A DNA stretch of 64,000 nucleotides from Siniperca chuatsi (taxonomy: Eukaryota > Chordata > Actinopteri > Centrarchiformes > Sinipercidae), in the NCBI RefSeq assembly GCF_020085105.1, contig NC_058063.1, forward strand, positions 6,172,501 through 6,236,500, written 5' to 3'. A model generated the notes under the pieces. The model ran no database searches. It saw nothing but the letters and a program-made list of their open reading frames with translations, and had not been told where the DNA came from. Position 1 is the stretch's first letter, and the number at the start of each line of letters is the position of its first letter. The position numbers and the translations under genes are program-made. Positions 26,302 to 37,400 of the stretch are shown piece by piece.

Positions 26302-27360
26302 GCACATAAGAGTGTAATACAAGGTGAGAACAGATGGTGGATGTTTCATGACATAAATCACATTGATAAGAAGAAGGCATGAGAAAATATTAAATAAATA
26401 TATTCCGAAATTAATTTGAGAGCTGAATCCATAAGTTGAGGTAGAATCACGCTTTAAACCATCACCATCAGCCAGAGCTCTTAATTCTAGTTCAGCCAAG
26501 AGGTCAATATACAACAATTAAAGATTGCTGATAGATAAAATAAAATATTTCTGCTTGAACATCAAAGATCAGTCTTGCGCGAATCCTGAGTAAAACGCGC
26601 TCCTTGACATGTGTGGTGTGCTCTCTTTCCAGGTTTAGAATATGACAAGATCGTCGTTGTCTGCTGATGCACGTGGCGCTATACACCCCCCTCGTCTATG
26701 GCGGATTGCGTTGTGCTCGCCTGAGACTTACTGGAAGATACTGTATTGCGGACAACCCCGTACTTAAAATCATACGATTCCATGTCTACAGTTCACGTAT
26801 TCTTCTGAGCTGTTTATGCCTTTTCTGTTCCTCTGCTTGTTTTACTGTTCAAGTCCATAAAATGTTTTGCAGTATAGGATGCTGGTTTAGGTGCTTAGTC
26901 TATTTCAGTGTGCCGCAATACTGTTAATGGCCAAAAACACTATGCTCTTCAATCTTCCTAAATGGACATGGCCTCTGGGAAACGGACAAAATTCCATAAC
27001 AAGGGAAATCATTTAAATGAAAATATGTAGTCTTTGTAAACAAAATTATTGTGTTCAGACAAAGGTTGTTGGTTGACAAAATGCTCAACAAAATAAGATT
27101 TAAAAAAAAAATTCAGTACAGAAGTGTAGTTTAGAAGTTTACTTGATACTTGTGTGGCAGGTTGTACAGTAATCTCTAAGATTTGCGACACATGTTAGCA
27201 TGACAAATCAAAAGTTCCAGTGTGATTTTGTTCTTTTTACACTTTGTGTTATCTTTTCTTGCGAAAATAGACTCTATAGCACCGTTATGTATGATTTTAT
27301 TTACTTTACAAGTTGCTTTTCATTTGAAGGCTTTTTAATAAACAAATCAAACCAAAAACC
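26302..27360 (+). other. rbm4: 3'UTR of rbm4-like copy 1 with a spliced 3'UTR intron
   Basis: Just 22 bases after the stop a consensus donor (acaag|gtgaga, intron from 26324) faces an acceptor (tttccag, exon from 26633), so the 3'UTR is probably spliced. The following exon runs to AATAAA at 27337-27342. Because the junction is less than 50 nt from the stop it should not trigger nonsense-mediated decay. Confidence 0.6.
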
Positions 27361-30300
27361 ACGTTTTAACTGTGAAATTATTCCTCGTTTGGTAGGCCTT
27401 TTAGTCTAATGACTTGGCAGACAGCCATTATTCACCAGACCAGATATATTTAGTAATACCCATGCGTTTAACTCTTAACACGCTTTCAGTTTCATTCTTC
27501 ACACCCTTCAGAGTTATCCGCTTGACACATGGTAGGTGATGTTTTCTCAGCCTCGTTCATTTCCAGTGGAAATGCTGGAAAACGCGTGAGACTTCTCGAG
27601 TTCTTTGTTTGCGAAACACCCAATCCGCTTTCCATTGAAATCTTGTGTTGATGCATGTTCACCTGAGCAACCAGGCTTGCGATGCAAAGTGAGGGGAGGG
27701 GGAAAAAAAAACAAAAAACGTTTTGCCGCTGTTCCCTGATATTGACGCGAAGAAGGTTCAATGAATTTCTACTTTCTTGGATCGTTGCCACTGTAAAATA
27801 CACGTATGCAAACTTAAACATTAACAGTGAGTAGAGTTTGAGTCCGACTTCCGCTCTAAGACCCACAAAGTTAATACCGCTAAAGTTCTGTGGCCACACA
27901 CAATGTTTTTAAGCTGCGTCCATCAGCTGCCGCGTGTCGTCCCGGCACACCGGGAGCTGCATCTTTCCTCATTAACCGTCGTCCATTGCCTACCTTGTGT
28001 CGAGCCAATTGCTGGTTTTCCTGAAAGTAGAACAATTAGTAACTGAGCTTTGCGATGGCCCAGGTTTCTGTCTTGCGACAATTGTTCTAAAGTCTTGCTT
28101 TGCATTCTTCATTTCTGTCATTGAGTTCACACTACATATTAGTCATATATTCCATCATTGTGTTTACTTTCAACATTTATAACTTTATATCTGTACCACA
28201 AATTGCATGCAGTCTTGGTATTCTTAGTATTTGTGCTCTTTATAGGTTGTTAGACTCTATGCAGGAGATTGCCAGCTCATGGTAAGTTGTCCTCGGAAGA
28301 TGTGCAGCATCATGTAGAAAAGAGGTAGGTGTTGTTTAAACTTTACTGCAAAACACCTCTTACTAATGCAATAAATTGTCTCCTCTCGTGTTGCATTCAT
28401 ACTGCAGTGTCAGAACTTTAAAATTGTATTTTTAAAATCTGGAAACCTTGACATTTTTTTTTTTTTAAAGGAAGTTTAAAAAAATCTTTTTTTTTACTCT
28501 AGTTTTGCACATTGCCAAAATGTTTAAGTGAACATAAAGACCTCCATGGAATTTGTTTTTATTAATTGTAGTTTTTATTTAATTTTATTGTTAATATATT
28601 GTCCTTGATGAGGAGTGGGAGTGCTGACCCGGTCTCTTTGTCTGCAGGCCTGTCTCTGCTCTGGTGGCTGTAATAAGTCTTTCTGAACATTACAAGCTAG
28701 AAAAAGATGGGACCAGATGGTCCTGTAGTTAAAGGTAAAGAAGTATGAGTACACTATGAAGTCCATAAGATACATTGTCTATTTTGTGAACTTTGAGTGA
28801 AATGTCTTGTTTTTTGATTGTTGTTTTTATTTATAGGACGTGGATTTGGTCCTTCAGTGAAAGTTTGGTCCGTTGGCTGGTGAGCTGGAGTAAACGTCCA
28901 GTCCTCAGAAAACCTGCATGGTTACATCTTTGTTCTCTGCAGCTGAATAATAACAGCAAAATAACTTATATTTCCTGGGTGAAATACATGTATGTATGTA
29001 TGTATGTATGTATGTATGTATGTATGTATATAAATAACTATATGTTGTTTTATTTATTTTATGTGTTATCCTATTTTAATATACATGGAATTATCAGTTA
29101 TGTTCTCTCATCTAATTATGTTGTATAACCTTGTGTTGTAAAATGATAAATAAATTACCTTGTCCCTTTTTGTATAATGGGTTTGATAGAGGAACATTTA
29201 ATTTGGATCAATCCTACAGGTCACATTGATCCATTCTTACAGACTCAAATCATCTCAAACTTGACAAAGAGCACCCCATCTGTCCCACCTGCAAGGGTCC
29301 TCTAACCAGCCCTCTTCACCTAATTCATGAATCTGAGATACGGCTAAAACCATGAAGTGTTAAAATTGTGACAGGGTTTTGTTACAGTCCACATGGCCTG
29401 AAATGTTTACTTGAAACCATTGCACGATCTTTTACACACAACTGTTACACCTTTTGTTTTGCTAGCATAGTATAATTACTATTATGAACCTAAAACTATT
29501 TCATACAAATATACTGTAGGTTACTGTATATAGGCAGTTGCATCCAAGTATATGCAGCACTTAATTGTTAAAATGTATTAATGTCATCTTTGATTTTTAA
29601 TATGGATATAGACTTTTTTTTTTACATTGTCTTTTCAGTATGAAAAGTTTAAACATCATAAAACCTTAGTAAGTACAGACTCTTTTTCTGTCTGAATTGA
29701 TGTCTTCTTCCTACACCTTTTTTTTTTTTTTAAAGAATGTAGAGTAACGAGGTTACACTTACAATCTGTTAGAGGCTGTTTGATACTAAGGGTTTCTAAA
29801 TACATTTTCAAACGTTTGCTGTTAATCCCAGGTGGCGTATTGTGATCTATCCTGCCCCTCCAAACATTTATGGGTTACCTGGGCTGTCTAACGTTTACCT
29901 CTAGTGGTCGAGCTAAGAAAGTTCTCCCAGTTTGACCCAACCTCTGTTCTAGTTAACAGTCTCAGTGAAAATTTAGCCTGATTTTGAAATATGTGGACAA
30001 CAAAAGATTCCCCTCAGTGTACAAGGTGTGGGATATAATTACAGACGAACTGGTATTACAGAATCCACACTTCTTACTCAATTCAGCTGTAACAAAAAGC
30101 ATCAGAATTTCATTACATGGTGGTAAATTGTTGGATCACTCTCAGTCAGTGTCACTGGATTTATCATAATATTTGACTAACATGATGCTGTGTCTCTTGA
30201 TGAGGGAGAAAAGGTGACTAACAAAGGAAATCTTCCAGATTTACAAAAGAATGAGTGTCACTTTCTCTCTCCCCTTTTTGGAAGTGTTGTTTGCTAACTC

Positions 30301-30945
30301 AAGTTTCTCAGTTCAAATGAGGTTTCCTTTAAGCACGCTTCCTTCTTGCTGGCCTTGAGTTTCGCAAAGTCATAGGTGGTGGTTAGATTCTCATTACTGT
30401 GGTTTGCTGGACCGGTCCAACTGCCACCCGCATGGCACATGTCACATTCTGAACTTTTCTTTTGTACGCATCATTCCTGGAGCCCGCTGTAGTTAACAGC
30501 TACAATAACACTGTGATCGCTCTTCTGCTTCCGCGTGATAAAGATCTCGTATTGAATTTTCTGCTTGAAATTAAATATAGTAAGATAAGGATTCTCGAAT
30601 CGGACTGGACTTTGTTCTAAGACCTATTGTATATAGCACCAGTTTCTGGACCTGACCCAACCAGTGTGTCTCTAAGCTTTGAGTTGTCAGACTTGTCTGA
30701 GACAGTCCATGCCTCCATGAAGTAATCCACACATGCAATCAACATAACGTTCACTGCCACCGTAAACACACTGGTAGGGTCCCTGTTTCAAGTGACATCT
30801 CTGCCCAAATTCATCCCCTAGCACCCATGGGGCATGGACTGTCCAACCCCCACTCCTGCCCCACCTGTAAATCCCATCCCAGTCTGTCTCACACCCAGAC
30901 ACCGACATTTTGCCTCCAAATGACCTTATTGAAATGATCTTATTA
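27361..30945. other. spacer, nothing coding recognised
   Basis: A/T-rich sequence with short chance ORFs. A (TATG)n microsatellite lies at about 28988-29030. A segment near 28605-28860 shows acceptor-like and donor-like sites and could be an alternative 3' exon of the upstream gene, but no coding signal supports it. Confidence 0.45.
28988..29030. repeat. (TATG)n microsatellite
   Basis: About ten TATG units; gives a spurious MYVC-repeat ORF. Confidence 0.95.
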
Positions 30946-30949
30946 CCAT

Positions 30950-31540
30950 TACACCTACAATAACTCCATCCACGCCTCCATTATTTCTATAGGCCCTTTT
31001 TCATCGTTTGAATTGCTGGCCCTCTGCCTTCTAATGTACAGACCCCCTAAGCCCAATATTCATTTTTTTATCAGTGAATTCTCTGATCTCCTTTCCCTAA
31101 ATGCTCCAAAATACGACAATATTCCCGGACTAAACTCTTCAAAGAAGTCATTGGCACCACTCCCTGGAAACCAGCCCCCCATCTCCCAAACATGCAGTTG
31201 TCCAGCCACTTTTAAAAAAACAGAATCCAGATCCTTCAGTCCTCAATAACTACAGACCAATCTCACTCGCCTTTGACTGTGCCTGAAACTAATCCAGGTA
31301 TTTCCCCTGAAGTCTCTGTAGGTCTGTGTCGTTATTATGGGCTCTGTGTGACCATGTGCCTTAACAATTATTATTATTATTATTATTGTTATAATTACTA
31401 TTATCATCATCGTTGTTATTACTATGAGCACTCTGATTTTTCTGCTTGTGTTTGTTTCCTTCCTTTGCTTTATTTTCCTCTGTGTTTGCCCAAAAAGCAC
31501 TTTGGATCAGCTGTGTGTATATAAATAAATAAAGCTAAAT
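30950..31540 (+). mobile_element. L2/Rex1-like LINE relic
   Basis: Positions 31010-31110 encode ALCLLMYRPPKPN followed by FFISEFSDLLSLN, matching the endonuclease segment of L2/Rex-type LINEs (YRPPK.N..FL.EF.DLL). At about 31240-31262 LNNYRPISLA matches the start of the reverse transcriptase (NYRPISLLP). Most of the interior is deleted. The end at 31363-31540 has an (ATT)n tract and the line-end phrase cactttggatcagctgt followed by aaataaataaag. Dead copy. Confidence 0.65.
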
Positions 31541-32455
31541 GAAAGATGCTGTTATTACCCAAATCCAGTATTACCACGATACAGCTCTTCACTTTTGCAC
31601 CTGCGTGCTGTTTTTGTCTGATCATGTCGCGCTGAGAGGAGAATCTGATAAACATGTCTGCACACCCTGCTCTGCAGCCTGCTGTCATTCCTTTCAGAGT
31701 AGTAATGTGCTCAACGAAGGTCTTGGTCAATGTTTTTTATGAACATATCCACTGAAATTCTCAGGCAGTGGACACAGAGACATTCTGTGGGCTAAAACTG
31801 TACTTCTGCACAATCTGTTACGATTACTGAAGCTGTGCTTGCTGCACAATACAAATGTTCTGAACAAATACTATATGCCACTGTGCTTATTTCTAATGTA
31901 TTTAACTTAATAATCCACCACTGAGTGAAACCGATAGAAAGATCACAATTTGATGCCAAGAAGAGGGTTTTTTTTTTCTTTTGTCTTCTCACTGTTATCT
32001 GAGCTCAAGCAGAGAAACTGGGGCTATTTCATCTCAAGCAAATCTGTAGAAACCTGTTTCCAGAACGTTAGCTGCTAAGCCACTCGGCTTTGTGTTCAGG
32101 GAAAAGTGCTATACAAATGACTGCCATAAACTAGAGCGTTTCCCTGAATTGGTTGTCAAATCTATGGCTGATATAGGGTATTGAACAACAACATTCACAA
32201 AAAATTGGTACCAAAAAAAAACAATTTAATGTGCTCAAGTTGAAAATGTAGAAATCAGTCTGTTACACTTTAAAAGTAGGTGTCATTATATAAGATTTTT
32301 AAGCTTTTTAATCTGGAGTAATAGGATATAGGGTGCAAAATAATACTATGATTTCACATTACAAAGAGGGATCTTATCCAAGCTTGCTTGAACTCTAATG
32401 TGACAACTACAACCATCATTTGTATTGCAGAAAGTAAAAAGTCACATTTAACAGA
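31541..32455. other. spacer downstream of tifa, nothing recognised
   Basis: A/T-rich with no family recognised. It should contain the 3'UTR of the minus-strand tifa gene in its right part, but I saw no clear minus-strand polyadenylation signal. Confidence 0.4.
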
Positions 32456-32469
32456 GCAGTGATAGTTCA

Positions 32470-33060
32470 TCATAAATTACACATGAGAGTCTCATCAGTC
32501 TCCAGGGGGCCAAGTACTCGGAGTTCAGCTGGGAAACTGTTCACCACACATGAGCCTGTGTCCATGACAGGTGTCGTGGTAGGCACACACATGCATGTCT
32601 CTCTGGACGGAGGCACTGGCAGCACCTCAAACAGCACCTCGAAGCTCCCCTTGGCCTCGCCAGACTCTCGGATGATCAGCATCTCGTACTCTCCGAACCG
32701 GATCAGGGCCTTGTCCGGGAGGTCCATCCTTTCCAGGTAGCCCAGTGCTGAGCTGTTCACTGACAGTAGCCCCCTCTGGCTCAAGTTCTGGATGGTGAAC
32801 AGCATGTCCGGGCTCTTGGGGGTGCGGTAGGCGTGGAGGGCCAGCTGTTTGCGGGACACCCGGATGTCGACCAGGGCGAAGGTGCAGGCCTGGGCGTCAC
32901 GGCCCAGCCTGAGAGGGTCATCTGCCGAGTGTCTGCTCCGGTTCCCCAGAGGAAGCAGCCCGTAAAGGCCCTTACAGCTCTGCTGAGGGTGGTAAAGCTT
33001 GATGTGGAGACAAGTGAGGAGATCCTCCTCTGTCTCCATTGTCTGGGTCACATTCATCAT
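32470..33060 (-). CDS. tifa: TIFA, TRAF-interacting protein with FHA domain
   Basis: Cytosolic adaptor that, after phosphorylation of an N-terminal threonine, oligomerises through its FHA domain and recruits TRAF6 to activate NF-kB (in mammals downstream of ALPK1). One uninterrupted coding exon, 196 residues (human 184). Visible: METEED with Thr10 in the position of human phospho-Thr9; FHA core LRLGRD (Gly53, Arg54), VSRKQL (Ser69, Arg70), TIQNLS; the family signature LGYLERMDLP and RFGEYEMLI; and a C-terminal P185-x-E187-x-x-E190 that fits the TRAF6-binding consensus PxExx(acidic/aromatic). Two Met codons start the ORF; either is possible. The Thr site and TRAF6 motif exclude the shorter paralogue TIFAB. 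It lies antisense between the two RBM4-like genes. Confidence 0.9.
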   Translation of the reverse strand: MMNVTQTMETEEDLLTCLHIKLYHPQQSCKGLYGLLPLGNRSRHSADDPLRLGRDAQACTFALVDIRVSRKQLALHAYRTPKSPDMLFTIQNLSQRGLLSVNSSALGYLERMDLPDKALIRFGEYEMLIIRESGEAKGSFEVLFEVLPVPPSRETCMCVPTTTPVMDTGSCVVNSFPAELRVLGPLETDETLMCNL

Positions 33061-33225
33061 GACAAAAAAAGAGGGTGAATTGACCTGTTGACACTCAGTG
33101 ATGAAAGCCTGTTGGGACAGAAGACAAACGAACCTATTAGAATTCCAGTCAGATGAGGTGGTTTACCAGTCAAAACAAAAGTAACGTACAACATGAATTG
33201 CTGCTGTTATTTGTCTGTGCCTTAC

Positions 33226-33430
33226 CTGTATGTGGAAGTTTTTGATTTGAAGATAGGTGCTTTTACTCCGTCCACAGAAAAGCTGTATCACATGTAGCCT
33301 ACTCTGAGCACCGAGTGGGAACTAACGGTGTTGGAGCTGAGAGTGAAAACAGGAAGACTCCTCCCGACTGCTCTTTGCAAGCTCTTGTTTTCTCACAAGA
33401 CCAAGTCGTAGCAATGCTGCTTTCAAGTGC
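33226..33430 (-). promoter_or_regulatory. tifa: tifa 5'UTR exon and promoter
   Basis: On the minus strand a consensus donor (atacag|gtaaggc) ends a non-coding exon at 33226. Acceptors caacag near 33108 and 33085 lead into the coding exon. The right edge of the exon and the start site (about 33300-33430) are inferred. Confidence 0.5.
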
Positions 33431-33678
33431 AAATCCGGAAAAAAAAAAACCGCGGTTATAAATTGTGGATGAGGTAAAGCAGTGGTGAATAGAACGGAAA
33501 AGTCTGTATTTTCATTTCATAAAGTAAGCATGGATGTTCTGTCCAGCAACTGGGGAAAAAAATACAACTGTTAGCCAGTTTGTCAGTCTGGCAAGGTCAT
33601 TTGCCACTAACACAGATGCAAATCAGTGGCCCACCAGCTACATTTACAAATATGTTAATCACTTTAGTGCTCCACTTT

Positions 33679-33928
33679 AGTGCTGAAACGATTAATTGGT
33701 GAGTTGATTAACAGCAACAACAATTTTGATTATAAATTAATCGTCATTTGTCAAGCGAAATGCCAAGCATTCACTGGTTCACGCCTCTCAAATGTGACGA
33801 TTTGCTGCTTTCTCCGTTTTATATTGGCATATTTCAACATTCCCTGACGTTTAACAGACTGTCCATTGGACAAACCAGTCAAAATAGTCAACAGATTACA
33901 CCATAATACCAATAATTATAGTTGCATG
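33679..33928. mobile_element. non-autonomous DNA transposon (hAT-like MITE), degraded
   Basis: The left end reads tgctgaaacgattaattggt and the right end taattatagttgca, imperfect inverted versions of each other. The interior (caagcgaaatgccaagcatt, then ggttcacgcctctcaaatgt and gatttgctgct) matches the abundant teleost repeat that begins GCTGCAACGATTAATCGA, as I remember it. Assignment to hAT is uncertain. Confidence 0.6.
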
Positions 33929-34599
33929 GCTACTCCAGATTATTGTGCTACATGTGCCACTAGCTTTTGAAAATAAAAAAAACTTCACTCTACTCACTGC
34001 TACCTTTGTTACAATGTTTATTTATTTTATTTTTTTAATTTTTCGAATCAAATATTCAATGAATGGGTTGCCGTTCTGTAACATACAATTTTAAGATGTG
34101 CGCCTGAACGTAGCATTACAGCACTGAAAATTCCCTGATGATGCAAGCAACCTGAAACAGAAAGGAAGTCACAGAGGTGTAGTCACGTAGTCTGCATTTT
34201 GTTACTTTTATTATTGACCCAGCAATATTAACCACCATAGCGGGAAACAAAGCCCTGCTGTAAAATCAAACTGTTACAAATTAACCCTGGGCGCTTAGTT
34301 ACGATGAGAAGTCGTTACCAACTTGCATTCCTTTGGTAACTCTATGAATCAAGCAGTGAAAAGTGACGTTAATAAATACAAAAATTTAATTTGTGAGTTA
34401 TTACCAAACTTGGTCCTGTGGGCTCATGTTTTAGTTTCATACAGAATTTGGGAAAAGACTATATGATATACAGCTAGCACAAGGTAGAACATATGTAAAA
34501 TGATCGTTTATGTAGACATAAAGCAGCTAAACGTTTGTTGATATAATCCATAAAACTATGATGGATACTACACCCTCCTGGACTGTGCGGGGCAGTGTG

Positions 34600-35190
34600 G
34601 TTGTGACCCGGGAAAAACGTAGACGAAGAAAAAGGAAAAAAAAGGCAGACAAAACCCAAACGGAAGTCGGCAAAGGAAAGCTCTCGAAAAGGGTTTGAAT
34701 TCTTTGCAGAGGCCGTCTGGTAAAAAGGTAACCGAAAATTTACACGCCAGGGTCGTGACATTTGCAATTAACAGTGTTTTAAATTCCTGAAATATCGCCT
34801 AACCTCTGAGTGTTCGCCAGCTCGACGCTTTGTGTGATAGCGTGGCTTGACTAGCAAGCTAACTGTAGCTAATAGTTAGCACTAGCAAATTTGCTAAACA
34901 AAGACCTGGAATTATGTTTAGAAAATCAATACTGTAGCGTTATAACAACAAATTTGATATAATCGTTTTAATGTTAAAATAAGTACGTTGACTTAGGCAA
35001 AAAAAATAGTAAATTAAGGCTAGTTGACTTGCTGCGTTAGTTAAACCGACGCCAGCCATTTTGCAATGAACGGGCCCGTTTAATTCGCACCTGGGACTAA
35101 CGTTATACTGTCAGATAATCGTTATTTAAACGTTTATTCCCTCCACGTCCCCACGTATTCCTTTTATTCTCTTATTTGCTCTAAAACAGA
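34600..35190 (+). promoter_or_regulatory. rbm4: upstream region of rbm4-like copy 2
   Basis: By analogy with copy 1 a non-coding first exon should lie here. Possible donors occur (for example aaaaag|gtaacc near 34728). The acceptor ctaaaacag ends at 35189, ten bases before the start codon. A TAACGTTA palindrome lies at 35098-35105. First exon and start site are not resolved. Confidence 0.4.
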
Positions 35191-35199
35191 TCTTAAACA

Positions 35200-36360
35200 A
35201 TGGTGAAGATTTTTGTGGGAAATCTGCCCCGAGAGGCAGACCAGGATGAAATCAAGGCACTCTTTACCGAGTACGGCACAGTCACAGAATGTGCCATCAT
35301 CAAGAACTACGCTTTCGTCCACATGGATGACCGCAAGGCAGCCACCAAAGCCATTAAGAATCTGCACCTCTACAAGCTTCACGGCACGCCAATCAACGTG
35401 GAGGCCAGCCACGGGAAGAACCAGGGCTCAGTCAAACTGCATGTCGCGAATGTAGAAAAGGGATCTGATGACGAGCTCCGTGCTCTCTTTGAAGAGTACG
35501 GCACAGTCACAGAGTGTGCTGTTGTCAAGAACTTTGCTTTTGTACACATGTCCAACTCTGACGAGGCTATGGATGCCATCAAGGGACTGGACAACACTGA
35601 ATTTCAAGGTAAGGAAGGACATTATGTTAAACAAGTAAAGAAGTAGTTGTAACATGTTGTCATATTTTAAACCTAATTATTTAATTTGTCTTTTCTTCAT
35701 CTGTACTTTTAATTTTTTTTGTATTTAGGCAAACGCATCCATGTCCAGATTTCTAAGAGCCGTCCCAGACATGACGAACGGGATGACTACCCCCCTCCTC
35801 CTCCAGACAGGGGTGGCTATTGGCCCCCTCGCTATCCAGGAGAGAGGCACGAGCCTCCCCCACCCAGCTACCTGAGAGGCCGCCTCAGCCATATACCCCC
35901 AGGTTACCCCGCCCCTCCTCTGCCACCCCCTCCCCCTAGACGAGCTGTTTACTCTGACCGTCCCTATGAGGGTGAGAGGGACAGATACGGCGTGGTAGAT
36001 TACTATGAGAAGTACAGAGCCCGGCCGTATGGCATCGCCTCCTATGAGGACCAACGGGCTGGCGCCCCTCCTCCTCCCCCTCCCCCCTCTGCCGTCGTCC
36101 GAGACCGTCTTATGACCTCGTCGCTTGACCCATATGAGCGTCGGCCCCTTCCACCTCCTCCGTCCTCGTACTATGCCCGAGATCGCAGCCCCCTCAGGAG
36201 AGCGCCTAGCACGCCAATGCCCCCCGCCAGTAATGGCTACTCCTACGAACGCTCCCGACTCTCTCCGGTTTCCCGGGTCCCGGCATACGGAGTTCCTCGC
36301 GCCAGGGACCCCTACGCAGACCGCCTGCCTCCGCCACCGCCTGCACGCTACGCTTATTAA
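35200..36360 (+). CDS. rbm4: RBM4/Lark-family RNA-binding protein, copy 2
   Basis: Second RBM4-type RNA-binding protein, 346 residues from exons 35200-35608 and 35729-36360. The first coding exon is exactly as long as in copy 1 (409 bases) and the intron is in the same place and phase. Two RRMs (RNP2 KIFVGNL, RNP1 NYAFVHM and NFAFVHM), EYGTVTECA in both RRMs, then [20 protein letters not shown]. There is no CCHC knuckle; the tail is Pro/Tyr/Arg-rich with [32 protein letters not shown] and YERSRLSP, all shared with copy 1. RRM1 differs more between copies than RRM2. Both copies are intact, so the duplication is old and both are kept. Paralogue number within teleost rbm4 genes is not certain. 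Confidence 0.85.
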
Positions 36361-37400
36361 GCAAGGCCCTGGCATGTGAAGGTGAGAATAGGTCTGAGAT
36401 AGACTGGTGTTCTTATCTTTTCTAAAATTTCCATTCGTCCCTGTAAAGGCAGAGGCAGCTTTTGATTTGTCCTGCACGCTCTAGATCTTGTGGGGGAAAA
36501 CAAGGTTTGAAACAGCATGTGTACGACAAGTTGTAAATTCGTTGGTAATGCACATCTGTGCACTAATTTGGATTTCAGCTAATATCAGTTTTTCAATGTG
36601 GCATTATACGACATAATCCGACAAAGACAGACTGTTCAGTCTGGGATCTCTGTGACTGAAGAACGGGACCCGAGATACAGAACTCGAAAAAAAAACAAAA
36701 GTCAACATGTAGATAATTAAGATGGAGCAACGTTCTTTGTATCATCAGTTGCAGACAGTTCATTTGTGTCATTTGCTCTTTTTCAGGATCGTCCGACTGC
36801 GTCGCCGCTCGCCGGCTCCTGAAGCACGTGACACTATCCTCTTCCTGTCTGCGGCTGAGCGCGTTACGTTCCCCTGCGATGCTCACAGGAGGAACTAAAT
36901 TGCCGACGTCCACGTCTGTTTTTGTTATTATTTTTGGGACAGGTTTTACACTCGTATTTTTTCCCCTGATTGTTTTAGTTTGTTATTGTGCTGTAGTATT
37001 TTTAATGCTTGACGTCTGAGTTAGGCGTTTTTTTGGTTTTTTTAATTTGTACTTTTACGTTTTGAATAATTAGTGTTCTGATGTTGTGTGTGACCTTGGA
37101 AAGCTGAATGATTTCAGCAGCAGTTTCTAGGCGATACTTGTGACTGTAGATTAACTGAACTGAATCATGTTTGGTATTAAATCTAATCTACACGTTGGTT
37201 CCATCATGTTAATCTTTTCCATCGAAAAACCAAACGTACATGTGGCGTTACTGTGAAAATTTAAACTAAGACGTAGGGGTTTGACAAATATAGAAAGTAA
37301 CTGTTAATAGGACAGTTACCGCAAAACGTTCACATGTACCTGTCCATTGTCGAAACTTGTTTTTAATAAACGGATTTGTGTAATGTTGTTCACAGATGTG
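36361..37400 (+). other. rbm4: 3'UTR of rbm4-like copy 2 with a spliced 3'UTR intron
   Basis: A donor (tgaag|gtgagaat) 21 bases after the stop (intron from 36382) and an acceptor (tttttcag, exon from 36787) mirror the arrangement in copy 1. AATAAA at 37365-37370 is preceded by a T run, as in copy 1, and followed by GT-rich sequence. Confidence 0.65.

Noticed and set aside
25613-26317. 234-codon plus-strand ORF overlapping the second coding exon of rbm4-like copy 1
   Set aside because: It is the out-of-frame shadow of the proline-rich tail; the frame that continues the RRMs across the intron is the other one.
35725-36477. 250-codon minus-strand ORF opposite rbm4-like copy 2
   Set aside because: It mirrors the C-rich proline codons of the real exon and has no homology or start context of its own.
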